Part shown: positions 1 to 6,351 of the stretch, in pieces
How positions within the stretch are numbered: position 1 is the first letter of the stretch
Layout of the letters: each line of letters starts with the position of its first letter
From: Oscillospiraceae bacterium
Lineage (GTDB): Bacteria; Bacillota; Clostridia; Oscillospirales; Ruminococcaceae
DNA: 7,632 nt
Direction of reading: 5' to 3'
Assembly: GCA_015067125.1 (NCBI GenBank)
Contig: SVNB01000085.1
Location: 1 to 7,632, forward strand
Made by a program: the position numbers and the translations under genes
The notes under the pieces: model-generated
What the model was told of the DNA's origin: nothing
Seen by the model: only the letters and a program-made list of their open reading frames with translations
The model's database searches: none

Positions 1-1451
1 TTTGCGGCGGAGTTTACGGTTTTGGTAAAGGCGCTTGTGGCTTTTTTGGTGGCGGCAGAAGTTTTCTTTTTGGATTTTGCCTTTTCTTTTTCTTTTTTCT
101 CTTTTTCTTTGGCTTTTGCTTCTTCTTCTGCGGCTTTTTCCGCGGCTTCGGTTTCTTCCTGCTGCTGTTTCGTTATTTTTTCGTATGCGGATTCTTTATC
201 TTCCGTTTCCTCGTATTTTCCGAAAAGCGGACTTTGCTCTATGGCAAATTTAACGTCCGCTTCAGAAGCGGCATCCATAGAACTTTTTGGAGGAAGGATA
301 TTTGCTTTTTCCACAATGGTGGGAATGCCTTTTTCATCAAGTACGGAAACAAGCGCTTCGCCTGTGCCAAGCAGGGTAAGGGTTTCTTCCGTATCAAATT
401 TTGGATTGGTGCGGAAGGAATTTGCGGCAGCGCGCAAAGCCTTTTGATCCGCAGGGGTATATGCGCGCAGACCGTGCTGAACCTTGTTGCCTATCTGGCC
501 GAGCACGGAATCCGGAATATCGGAAGGATGCTGGGATATAAACCAGACGGAAACTCCTTTGGAGCGGATAAGGCGAACCATTCTTTCCACCTGTTCGATA
601 AGAGCTTTTGGAGCATCGTCGAAAAGAAGATGCGCTTCGTCAAAAAAGAACGCGAACTTCGGTTTTTCAAGGTCGCCTGCTTCCGGAAACATTTCGTATA
701 TTTCAGAAAGCATCCAGAGCAAAAACGTACCGTAAAGAAGCGGATGCTGAAAAAGCTCCTGACATTCAAGAATATTCATAACGCCGCGGCCGTTTTCGTC
801 CCAATCGACCCAGTCCCGAAGATCAAGTTCCGGTTCGCCGAAAAAGATGTTTCCGCCTTCGTCTTCCAGCGCAAGCAACGCACGCTGAATGGCGCCGATG
901 CTTTGGGCGGAAATGTTGCCGTAGGTAAGCTTATATTCCTTTGCGTTATCGCCGACATACTGCACCATGGCGCGCAGGTCTTTTAAGTCGGAAAGAAGAA
1001 GCTGTTCGTCATCTGCCACGCGAAAAACTATTCGCAGAACGCCGCTTTGGGTATCGTTAAGGTCAAGAAGCCTTGCAAGCAGTTCGGGACCCATATCGGT
1101 GATGGTTGTGCGCACCGGGTGGCCGTTTTTGCCGTAAACGTCAAAAAATCTTGCGGGATAGGCAGAATATCCGTATCCGAAATTATCAAGTCCCATATTA
1201 TCTATGCTTCTGCGGATATGTTTTGTTTCTTTGCCGGGATTACACATACCGGTAAGGTCGCCTTTGATATCGCAAAGAAAGACCGGAACGCCCATATCGC
1301 AGAAAGATTCTGCAAGAACTTTAAGAGTTACGGTTTTGCCGGTGCCCGTTGCGCCCGCGATTATTCCGTGGCGGTTTGCCATGGAAGGTTCCAGGTAAAC
1401 GGGTTTTTCTCCGTTTGCAAGCCATATTTTATGCGAATCTTTAAGATACAT
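1..1451 (-). CDS. HerA-like helicase / DUF853 family ATPase, partial (3' end beyond the window)
   Basis: The frame is open from ATG at 1451 to the window edge, giving 483 residues without a stop. A good ribosome site (GGAGGGG, about 5-7 bases before ATG) supports this start. Residues 33-40 are a Walker A motif, GATGTGKT, followed by LCDIKGDL. A Walker B/DEAH-like segment, FAFFFDEAHLLF, places Asp271-Glu272, and a later stretch reads VWFISQHPSDIPDSVLGQIGNK in two parts around residues 300-325. These match HerA-like P-loop ATPases of the DUF853 type, thought to be cytoplasmic DNA-translocating or helicase-like motors; the cellular role is poorly defined. From about residue 425 the protein becomes a Lys/Glu/Ala-rich low-complexity tail, then a Ser/Thr/Lys stretch that resembles the family's C-terminal end, so probably little is missing. 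It has its own promoter and appears monocistronic at its 5' side. Family call is strong; function is inferred. Confidence 0.9.
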   Translation of the reverse strand, partial: MYLKDSHKIWLANGEKPVYLEPSMANRHGIIAGATGTGKTVTLKVLAESFCDMGVPVFLCDIKGDLTGMCNPGKETKHIRRSIDNMGLDNFGYGYSAYPARFFDVYGKNGHPVRTTITDMGPELLARLLDLNDTQSGVLRIVFRVADDEQLLLSDLKDLRAMVQYVGDNAKEYKLTYGNISAQSIGAIQRALLALEDEGGNIFFGEPELDLRDWVDWDENGRGVMNILECQELFQHPLLYGTFLLWMLSEIYEMFPEAGDLEKPKFAFFFDEAHLLFDDAPKALIEQVERMVRLIRSKGVSVWFISQHPSDIPDSVLGQIGNKVQHGLRAYTPADQKALRAAANSFRTNPKFDTEETLTLLGTGEALVSVLDEKGIPTIVEKANILPPKSSMDAASEADVKFAIEQSPLFGKYEETEDKESAYEKITKQQQEETEAAEKAAEEEAKAKEKEKKEKEKAKSKKKTSAATKKATSAFTKTVNSAA

Positions 1452-1487
1452 AAATACCCCTCCAAAACAGTAAAATAAACCTTTTAT

Positions 1488-1516
1488 ATTTTAGCACAGT
1501 ATGGCGTTTTCGTCCA
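1488..1516 (-). promoter_or_regulatory. Candidate promoter of the HerA-like ATPase gene
   Basis: Read on the minus strand, a TGGACG -35 box (1511-1516) is followed after 17 bases by TAAAAT (1488-1493), which carries an extended TGC just upstream. It lies about 37 bases before the start codon at 1451, with no other gene between, so it fits a vegetative sigma promoter. This is a match by eye only. Confidence 0.55.
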
Positions 1517-1539
1517 CAGTTTTAGGTGTTTTGGAACGC

Positions 1540-1567
1540 AAAAAAGCCGCCCTTAAAAAAGAGCGGC
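1540..1567 (-). terminator. Intrinsic terminator after the lipid kinase operon
   Basis: On the minus strand a 9-bp stem (GCCGCTCTT pairing with AAGGGCGGC, including one G-U pair) closes a four-base loop and runs directly into six T residues (1540-1545). It begins seven bases after the stop codon of the lipid kinase gene, and separates that operon from the ATPase promoter downstream. Confidence 0.85.
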
Positions 1568-1573
1568 AGGCCT

Positions 1574-2458
1574 TTAGAAAACAAGGTTTATTGCAGAGCG
1601 AAGATTTTTTATGAGCACGCCATCGGTTCCGGGTTCGGATTCTCCGTCAAGGCTCCAGCCGCCGGAAGGATTTTTGAGCACGGAAAGTTTTTCGCAGGAG
1701 AAAAACTCCATCATATCACAGTCGGAATATTGCTTTGAAGTGATGGCTTTTATTATTCTGTTAAGTTCGGTTACGCTTTTTGGGTGTTTTATGAGCATAC
1801 ATTCGAAAAGGCCGTCGTTCATATTAACAAGTTCCGGAGCAAGAGTGAGCACGCCGCCCAAAGAAGTGGAATTGCTTACAGCTCCAAAAATATATTCGCC
1901 TTCATAAATATCTCCATTTGCAGTAATGGAAACTTTTTCCGGTTTAAGGTTTTTTAAATCAAGACCGCCTTCCACAATATAAGCAAGGTGCCCGATTATG
2001 TTTTTAAAGCTTTGAGAAGTGGTATAGCTTACCCTTGTAAACGCACCGAAGGAAGCAACGTAGGTAAAAGGCCTTTCTCCAAAGGTGCCGGCATCAAAGC
2101 TGTGTTCGGTTCCGTCTGCAATATTCTGTGCAGCGGTAACAATATCGCCGGAAAGCCCGATGCTTGCGGCAAAATCGTTGGTGCTTCCACAGGGAATATA
2201 ACCAAGCGGAAGGTTTGCGCCGGCAAGATTTCCGGCAACGGTTTCGTTAAAAGTTCCGTCGCCGCCGCAGGCAACAATAATATCAAAGTTTTTTCCGTAT
2301 TCCGCGGCCCAGTTTCTGGCATCGCCGCGTTTTGTGGTGAACATTGTAAAAACGTCATAACCGGCTTCGCCGAAAACAGAAACGATTTTTTGGGTATAAA
2401 GCGCGCCAAGGCGCATTCCAGAAACAGGGTTTATTATCAGCAAAAGTTTTTTTGGCAT
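1574..2458 (-). CDS. Diacylglycerol kinase family lipid kinase (DagK/YegS/BmrU type)
   Basis: The 294-residue product has the usual length for soluble bacterial lipid kinases. The N-terminal INPVSG (9-14), the nucleotide-binding GGDGTFNE (65-72) and IPCGSTNDFA (88-97) define the DAGK catalytic domain. A late LDGE (270-273) matches the conserved C-terminal acidic motif of the family. Such enzymes phosphorylate diacylglycerol or a related lipid with ATP at the inner face of the membrane, recycling diacylglycerol to phosphatidic acid; some members use other lipids, so the substrate here is not fixed. The start at 2458 lies one base after the stop of the upstream membrane protein gene (TAATATG), and its ribosome site (GAAGG) is inside the end of that gene, so translation is probably coupled. 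A hairpin terminator follows the stop codon. Confidence 0.93.
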   Translation of the reverse strand: MPKKLLLIINPVSGMRLGALYTQKIVSVFGEAGYDVFTMFTTKRGDARNWAAEYGKNFDIIVACGGDGTFNETVAGNLAGANLPLGYIPCGSTNDFAASIGLSGDIVTAAQNIADGTEHSFDAGTFGERPFTYVASFGAFTRVSYTTSQSFKNIIGHLAYIVEGGLDLKNLKPEKVSITANGDIYEGEYIFGAVSNSTSLGGVLTLAPELVNMNDGLFECMLIKHPKSVTELNRIIKAITSKQYSDCDMMEFFSCEKLSVLKNPSGGWSLDGESEPGTDGVLIKNLRSAINLVF

Positions 2459-2459
2459 A

Positions 2460-2858
2460 TTATACCTTCTTTATAAATTTTGCGGAGCATTTGGGGCAGC
2501 GGATTTCCACCCTGCCGCGTCCTTTTGGGATTCTTATTTTTTGGCCGCAGCCGGGACATTTGAAGTGTTTATAGGTTTTGCGTTCTTCAAAATCAGCCGC
2601 AAGGCCGTTCCACCAATTTTTTACTTTCCACCATATCATATCAAACTTCTGGTTTTCTTTTTGCCTTGCCGGAATATTTTTGGAAAGAGTGCGGAAAAGA
2701 GCAATTCCGTAAAAAACAAGAGAAACCAGATAAAGCAGGCGAAATCTGGTAAAAACGTAAAGAGTATAGCAAACAAAACCGGAGATGATCAGCGCCAAAG
2801 AAAGTTTATCTGTTCCGTATCTTCCGTACATAAACTGACGGAGTTTTTGCATAATCAT
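2460..2858 (-). CDS. Small two-helix membrane protein with C-terminal zinc ribbon (unknown function)
   Basis: The protein has 132 residues from this start. A short polar N-terminus (MYGRYGTDKL) precedes two hydrophobic segments, about 19-36 and 40-55, then a Trp- and Lys-rich linker, and a zinc ribbon with CPGC (101-104) and CPKC (121-124). Thus the ribbon probably sits on one side of the membrane after a helical hairpin. I recognise the general architecture from clostridial hypotheticals, but no function. An ATG four codons earlier (2870) is in frame, but its ribosome-site GG abuts the ATG with no spacer; the ATG at 2858 leaves AGGA about 11 bases upstream, so it is preferred, although not certain. 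The gene is followed after one base by the lipid kinase, implying one transcript and possibly a regulatory or localisation link with it. Confidence 0.82.
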   Translation of the reverse strand: MIMQKLRQFMYGRYGTDKLSLALIISGFVCYTLYVFTRFRLLYLVSLVFYGIALFRTLSKNIPARQKENQKFDMIWWKVKNWWNGLAADFEERKTYKHFKCPGCGQKIRIPKGRGRVEIRCPKCSAKFIKKV

Positions 2859-2891
2859 ATAAAGCAACATCCTTTTTAATAATATAATATA

Positions 2892-2900
2892 ATTTTATCA
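2892..2900 (-). promoter_or_regulatory. Possible extended -10 for the zinc-ribbon/lipid kinase operon
   Basis: On the minus strand TGATAAAAT forms an extended -10 about 30 bases before the start at 2858. No good -35 box lies at the normal spacing. Another TATAAT is present at 2927-2932, also with a poor -35. The operon must start somewhere between 2871 and about 3000, because a bidirectional terminator and a tRNA gene lie upstream; the exact site is uncertain. Confidence 0.3.
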
Positions 2901-2952
2901 TGGATATTTTTTACAATGGTTAACGAATTATAAATTTTTTCCCGCAAGATTA

Positions 2953-2981
2953 TGGACAGAACTTCACAAAAGTGATATAAT
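2953..2981 (+). promoter_or_regulatory. Promoter of tRNA-Val
   Basis: TGGACA (2953-2958) is separated by 17 bases from a perfect TATAAT (2976-2981), which is also preceded by TGA as an extended -10. The expected transcription start falls a few bases before the tRNA 5' end at 3001. The near-consensus match is what one expects for a strong, constitutive stable-RNA promoter. Confidence 0.85.
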
Positions 2982-3000
2982 ATTATCCGCTATCATAAAC

Positions 3001-3077
3001 GGAGGCATAGCTCAGCTGGTTAGAGCGCTTGCTTCACACGCAAGAGGTCCACGGTTCGAGTCCGTGTGTCTCCACCA
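3001..3077 (+). tRNA. tRNA-Val (anticodon CAC, decodes GUG)
   Basis: The 77-base sequence folds as a cloverleaf. The acceptor arm GGAGGCA pairs with TGTCTCC (one G-U pair), and the D arm is GCTC/GAGC. The anticodon arm CTTGC/GCAAG (3028-3032, 3040-3044) holds the loop TTCACAC, which puts CAC at 3035-3037. The variable loop is five bases (AGGTC), and the T arm CACGG/CCGTG holds TTCGAGT. The CCA end (3075-3077) is encoded in the gene, as is common in Firmicutes. It stands alone, with its own promoter and a terminator beginning six bases after CCA. Confidence 0.96.
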
Positions 3078-3116
3078 AAAAAACAGAACGCACATCCCTG
3101 TGCGTTCTGTTTTTTT
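3077..3116. terminator. Bidirectional terminator between tRNA-Val and the TAXI gene
   Basis: A perfect 12-bp inverted repeat (3083-3094 with 3099-3110, arms ACAGAACGCACA and its complement) encloses the loop TCCC. Seven A residues (3077-3083) lie on the left and seven T residues (3110-3116) on the right, so transcripts from both directions end with a U run. It would stop the tRNA on the plus strand and the patatin-TAXI operon on the minus strand, whose last stop codon is at 3132. Confidence 0.9.
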
Positions 3117-3131
3117 ATACGGATATTAATT

Positions 3132-4145
3132 TTATTCCCCGCTGTTTTCTTCAGAAGATTCCCCGGAGGATTCGCTTTGAGCGGAAGAGGCGGGTTCTTC
3201 GCCCAAAGCGTCGTAATACTGTTTTGCACCGGCATGGAAGGAACCCACAGCTGTTTCCGAAGCGGCAACGGCGTTTATATCGCCGCCTTTGGCATGGCCG
3301 GAAACAATTTCGTCCGTGTTATCAAAAAGCGCCTTGGTAAGGCTGTATATGTTCGCGGTGGGAATATTGCTGCGGCAGATAAGCAAAACGTCTATGCACA
3401 CGGTGGAAACGGATTGTTCCGTGCCGTAAACGTCATTAAGAATCATTCCGTCGCTGAAAAAAGGGCAGCTGCGTTTAAAGGCGGCAGACTGGGTAAGAGA
3501 AATTGGCAGAAGGCGGATTTCCCTCGTCTGGGAATATTCCAGAATGTTTGCGCTGGGCAGAGAAGATACCGCAAAGGCGGCATCTATGCTGCCGGAAGAA
3601 AGACCGCTCATGGCTTCGGAAAAAGTCTGGTATTTTACGGTTATCATATCATAGGTTATGCCGTATGCTTCAAGGATTTTTCTGGCGGCGGCTTCCGTCG
3701 CGGTGCCGTATTCGCCAACGGCAACAGTTTTTCCGTTAAGGTCGGGAATGGTCATTATATCCGTGGAAGCATTTACCACAAACTGGGCGGATTCCGTATA
3801 AAGGTTTGCCACAACAGAAACTCCGCGCTGTTTGTTTTCTTCATACATTTCCTGACCTTCGAGGGCGTAATAGAGAATATCGTTCTGCACAAAGCCGATA
3901 TCCGCGTTTTCTTTAAGAAGCATTTCTATATTGCTGACGGAACCTGTTGTGGTTGCAATGTTTGTGCTGCTTTGGGAATATTTATCCCATACAGAAGCAA
4001 GACAGGTGCCAAGGGAATAATACGTTCCGCCGGCTTTTCCGGTGGCGAACATATAGTTTCCGCCAACGGTTTCCTGCTCTTTTGAACAGGAACAGAGCAG
4101 AAGCACAAAAGCAAGAACAAAAGAAAGTATTTTTGTCTTTTTCAT
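3132..4145 (-). CDS. TAXI family TRAP transporter substrate-binding lipoprotein
   Basis: The product has 337 residues. An N-terminal signal (MKKTK, hydrophobic 6-17) ends in a lipobox LCSC with Cys20 as the likely lipidated residue, so the mature protein should be anchored outside the membrane. GKAGGTYYSLG (36-46), a downstream NADIGFVQND, PDLNGKTVAVGEYGTATE and a late VSGHAKGGDIN followed by SFHAGAKQYY are hallmarks of the TAXI class of TRAP solute-binding proteins, which capture small ligands such as organic acids or amino acids. The C-terminal 25 residues are Ser/Glu-rich and look disordered. No TRAP membrane subunit is in the window, so its partner is elsewhere or it acts as a sensor or orphan binder. 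The start uses AAGGAGA, located in the last codons of the upstream patatin gene, whose stop codon is two bases before this ATG. Ligand is unknown. Confidence 0.9.
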   Translation of the reverse strand: MKKTKILSFVLAFVLLLCSCSKEQETVGGNYMFATGKAGGTYYSLGTCLASVWDKYSQSSTNIATTTGSVSNIEMLLKENADIGFVQNDILYYALEGQEMYEENKQRGVSVVANLYTESAQFVVNASTDIMTIPDLNGKTVAVGEYGTATEAAARKILEAYGITYDMITVKYQTFSEAMSGLSSGSIDAAFAVSSLPSANILEYSQTREIRLLPISLTQSAAFKRSCPFFSDGMILNDVYGTEQSVSTVCIDVLLICRSNIPTANIYSLTKALFDNTDEIVSGHAKGGDINAVAASETAVGSFHAGAKQYYDALGEEPASSAQSESSGESSEENSGE

Positions 4146-4147
4146 TT

Positions 4148-5464
4148 TTATTCTCCTTCTTTTTCAAGAAAGCTGATATACAGCGAAGCAAAAAATTCCA
4201 TAGGCATAAACCGGCAAAGAGAACGCAGGTCACGGCCCGGGTTTTCTGCCGAAGCAAGGTTTTGCCAAAGCTTTACAAAATACGCGGCAGTATCTTTTTT
4301 ATCAAGAGCGGGCAGCTGCCCGAGTTTATAATTAAGCGGCTTTGCGGAAGAAAAAACTGCCGCGGCGGGGTTTTCTTTGTTTTCTGCAAAGGGTTTATAC
4401 GCAGAAAGAATTTTTTCGCCAAGGCTTTCTTTTGTATATACAAAAACAGGATCCACGCAGTAAATTTCTGCGGCGGTTTCCGCGCAAAGCACCGCAAGGT
4501 CACGGTGCATAAGGCCAAGGCGATGGCCGCGTTTTTCGCAAAAGCCTTTTACGGCAAGCGAACGGAAGTATTCCGATTTTTCGCTTATGGGAACCGCTCC
4601 GCATTTAACAAGCATTTCCACGCAGTATTTTTCAAATTCCGACTGCATTTTTTTGCCTTCGTCTTTTTCAAAAGCATAGGCGCAGCCGTCAAGCTTTCCA
4701 AAAGAGCGCATGGTATCGTTATAACCCAAAGCAAGGTTGCGCTTTGCAATTTCCGGAACAAATTCCATGGTTGGGCCAAGGTCAAAATGGCAGCGGATAA
4801 CCCTTACGGGATAATCTGTTTCGTATTTTGCCTCGATTCCGCTTGCTTTAAGGTTCACCCCGATAATATCTTCCGCACCCATATCCAAAGCAAGGTTTAC
4901 GGGAAAATTATCGCTGTATCCGCCGTCCACATATTTTTTGCCGGCAATTTCCTTCGGTTCCATAGAAGGATATACCGTGGAGGAAGCCAGAAGATAATCG
5001 CCAAGCATTCCGTAGGGGATTTCCGAAAGTTTTACGGGGTGCATCTTCATATTGGGATATTCCGAAACCATAAGGCCAAAATCAACGCCGCTTTCGCGCA
5101 GTGTTTTTTCATCAAGATATTTGCGGATAAGTTCGCCGAGGGGAAAAGGATCCATTTTTATGTTCACGGCGCTTTCCGTAAGATCGCCGAAGATGCCTTT
5201 AAGCGAAGCGACGATTCCTTCCGTATCCATCATCTGAGAAATTTGCGAAGGAGTTTCCGTAACGATATCGGAGGTAGTTATATTGTTCCACATTTCAAGG
5301 CCGGAATCATAAAGTCCGCTTGCCATAAGCGCGCCGTTAAGTGCGCCGACGGAAGAACCGGTAACTATCTGAAAATCAATGCCAAGCTCGCGAATCGCTT
5401 TCCAGAATCCAAATTGATAAGAACCTTTTGCGCCGCCGCCGGCAAGGACTATCGCTCTTTTCAT
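4148..5464 (-). CDS. Patatin-like phospholipase
   Basis: The 438-residue protein opens directly with the patatin fold. LAGGGAKGSYQFG (7-19) contains the Gly-rich oxyanion hole, GSSVG (36-40) carries the nucleophile Ser38, and YVDGGYSDNFPV contains the catalytic Asp180 of the Ser-Asp dyad in DGG. All key residues are present, so it should be an active lipid acyl hydrolase. The family releases fatty acids from phospholipids or other lipids; the true substrate is unknown. There is no signal peptide, which suggests a cytoplasmic or membrane-peripheral enzyme. Residues beyond about 230 are a mostly helical, charged extension that I cannot assign to a named domain. The start is supported by AAAGGAGG six bases upstream. 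It is the first gene of an operon with the TAXI lipoprotein, with two bases between them. Confidence 0.93.
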   Translation of the reverse strand: MKRAIVLAGGGAKGSYQFGFWKAIRELGIDFQIVTGSSVGALNGALMASGLYDSGLEMWNNITTSDIVTETPSQISQMMDTEGIVASLKGIFGDLTESAVNIKMDPFPLGELIRKYLDEKTLRESGVDFGLMVSEYPNMKMHPVKLSEIPYGMLGDYLLASSTVYPSMEPKEIAGKKYVDGGYSDNFPVNLALDMGAEDIIGVNLKASGIEAKYETDYPVRVIRCHFDLGPTMEFVPEIAKRNLALGYNDTMRSFGKLDGCAYAFEKDEGKKMQSEFEKYCVEMLVKCGAVPISEKSEYFRSLAVKGFCEKRGHRLGLMHRDLAVLCAETAAEIYCVDPVFVYTKESLGEKILSAYKPFAENKENPAAAVFSSAKPLNYKLGQLPALDKKDTAAYFVKLWQNLASAENPGRDLRSLCRFMPMEFFASLYISFLEKEGE

Positions 5465-5497
5465 AACGTTCCTCCTTTAAAAATATGTTCCGGTATT

Positions 5498-5526
5498 ATT
5501 CTATTATAAATTTATGAATATTTCAA
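5498..5526 (-). promoter_or_regulatory. Promoter of the patatin-TAXI operon
   Basis: On the minus strand TTGAAA (5521-5526) is followed after exactly 17 bases by TAGAAT (5498-5503). The start codon is 34 bases further on at 5464, with a strong ribosome site between. Another TATAAT overlaps this -10 region, but it lacks a -35 box at proper spacing. Confidence 0.65.
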
Positions 5527-5874
5527 TTATTATGTGAAAATATTGCTTTTGGTATGCGGCAAAATGCGTACAGATATTATAGAGTATTATAATTTAAAAT
5601 ATATAAAATAAAGAAGCACAGCGGTACAAAACCGACAAAAAGGCCGTAAATAAGCCAAAAAACGCAATTTTAACAAATTGAACGCGGCTATGCGGCGGCC
5701 GGAAAACAAACTTTGGATTCAATAAAAATTGATTATTCGGATTTTACAGAACTTTGATACAATTTGTATAAAAATAAAGAAATAATACGAATTGTGTAAT
5801 ATTTTAAATCAGTTTAACAAATACCACACGCGGCGAATAAAGCGGTCCGGCCTTGGCTGTGCCATTTTGTTTAT
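5527..5874. other. A/T-rich intergenic stretch without a recognised gene
   Basis: No convincing coding frame exists here on either strand: the open stretches are short and lack ribosome sites. It contains a 13-base perfect inverted repeat, ATACAATTTGTAT (5757-5769), and a possible plus-strand promoter (TTTACA 5743-5748, 18 bases, TATAAA 5767-5772) that points into the repeat block. From about 5810 the base composition shifts to GC-rich, which may mark the left edge of the inserted repeat element. Confidence 0.5.
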
Positions 5875-5889
5875 GTTACCGTAGGTAAC
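5875..5889. repeat. Short inverted repeat GTTACC-GTA-GGTAAC
   Basis: A 6-bp perfect stem with a three-base loop. The right arm GGTAAC is the same hexamer that opens each of the 70-bp tandem units downstream (in AACAGGTAACCC), so this may be part of the same repeat element. Confidence 0.5.
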
Positions 5890-5927
5890 GGTATTGACCG
5901 TTCCGCAAGGCAACCAATTTACTGCAG

Positions 5928-5948
5928 GGCGGGGGCTTTGCTCCCGCC
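5928..5948. repeat. Strong GC-rich hairpin before the tandem repeat
   Basis: GGCGGGGGC pairs with GCTCCCGCC around a TTT loop: nine pairs including one G-T. It is three bases upstream of the first 70-bp unit. There is no T run after it, so it is not a normal intrinsic terminator. I associate G/C-rich hairpins of this kind with dispersed intergenic repeats in gut Clostridia, but have not been able to compare sequences. Confidence 0.6.
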
Positions 5949-5951
5949 GCA

Positions 5952-6129
5952 AACAGGTAACCCGGAGGGCAGCCTTCCCAGAGGGGAAGGTGGCACGCCG
6001 AAGGCGTGACGGATGAGGGATAACAGGTAACCCGGAGGGCAGCCTTCCCAGGGGGGAAGGTGGCACGCCGAAGGCGTGACGGATGAGGGATAACAGGTAA
6101 CCCGGAGGGTAGCCTTCCCAGAGGGGAAG
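5952..6129. repeat. Tandem 70-bp repeat, two full units and a 38-base partial unit
   Basis: Units run 5952-6021, 6022-6091 and 6092-6129, each beginning AACAGGTAACCCGGAGGG. Units 1 and 2 differ at a single base (A5982 against G6052). Unit 3 has T6110 where the others have C, and stops matching after 6129, inside its first hairpin. Each complete unit holds two adjacent hairpins: CCTTCCC/GGGAAGG with loop AGAG (5973-5990 in unit 1; the loop is AGGG in unit 2) and CACGCC/GGCGTG with loop GAA (5994-6008). A spurious minus-strand reading frame of 85 codons crosses it. The element is non-coding and GC-rich within A/T-rich flanks, and resembles small dispersed hairpin repeats of clostridial genomes; mobility is inferred, not shown. 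Confidence 0.9.
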
Positions 6130-6286
6130 TATTTAATACACCGGTAATTTATAAAGTAATCCCCCGGTCTTTTTTAGACAATGGCGATTTTTGCGGTTTT
6201 GCCATGGCCTGTGCGGCATAGTGTTCCGGCAAAAAACAAATATTATTTATAATGTAAAATATATTTAATAACAGGTATGTTTTTCG
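6130..6286. other. Intergenic spacer between the repeat and the GNAT promoter
   Basis: The GC-rich repeat gives way to A/T-rich DNA again. The only structure seen is a weak ACCGG/CCGGT pair (6140-6144, 6164-6168) with a 19-base loop followed by CTTTTTT, which could be a poor plus-strand terminator. No gene is apparent. Confidence 0.4.
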
Positions 6287-6315
6287 TTGACTTGGCGGCA
6301 AAAAAGTGGTATCTT
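6287..6315 (+). promoter_or_regulatory. Promoter of the GNAT pair
   Basis: TTGACT (6287-6292) and TATCTT (6310-6315) are spaced by 17 bases, and TGG just before the second box makes an extended -10. The first GNAT start is 37 bases downstream. The repeat block lies upstream of this promoter and so should not be part of the mRNA. Confidence 0.6.
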
Positions 6316-6351
6316 ATAGATGTGTAAATATGTCTTTTCGGGGGTGTACGC

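Noticed and set aside
3001..3077. tRNA gene as an integration (att) site of a mobile element
   Set aside because: No integrase gene and no second copy of the tRNA 3' end is present in the window; the flanks are ordinary operons.
3066..4085. A 339-codon plus-strand reading frame beginning inside the tRNA
   Set aside because: Antisense to the TAXI lipoprotein gene in the mirror frame, and it overlaps the tRNA end and terminator.
3947..5509. A 520-codon plus-strand reading frame
   Set aside because: It is exactly codon-aligned antisense to the patatin gene, exists because TTA, CTA and TCA codons are avoided, has no ribosome site, and its product is a Phe/Lys/Arg-rich string with no recognisable domain.
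5809..6066. An 85-codon minus-strand reading frame
   Set aside because: It reads through the 70-bp hairpin units; the translation is repetitive Pro/Arg-rich text, has no ribosome site, and is best explained as a chance frame in a repeat.
5952..6129. CRISPR array
   Set aside because: The 70-bp units are directly joined without unique spacers, only 2.5 copies exist, and no cas gene is near.
6140..6175. Intrinsic terminator with ACCGG/CCGGT stem and CTTTTTT
   Set aside because: Only five pairs around a 19-base loop, and no gene ends just upstream; too weak to call.
6181..6252. A 23-codon plus-strand frame beginning ATGGCGATT
   Set aside because: No ribosome site, no recognisable composition, and only a weak context in an A/T-rich spacer.
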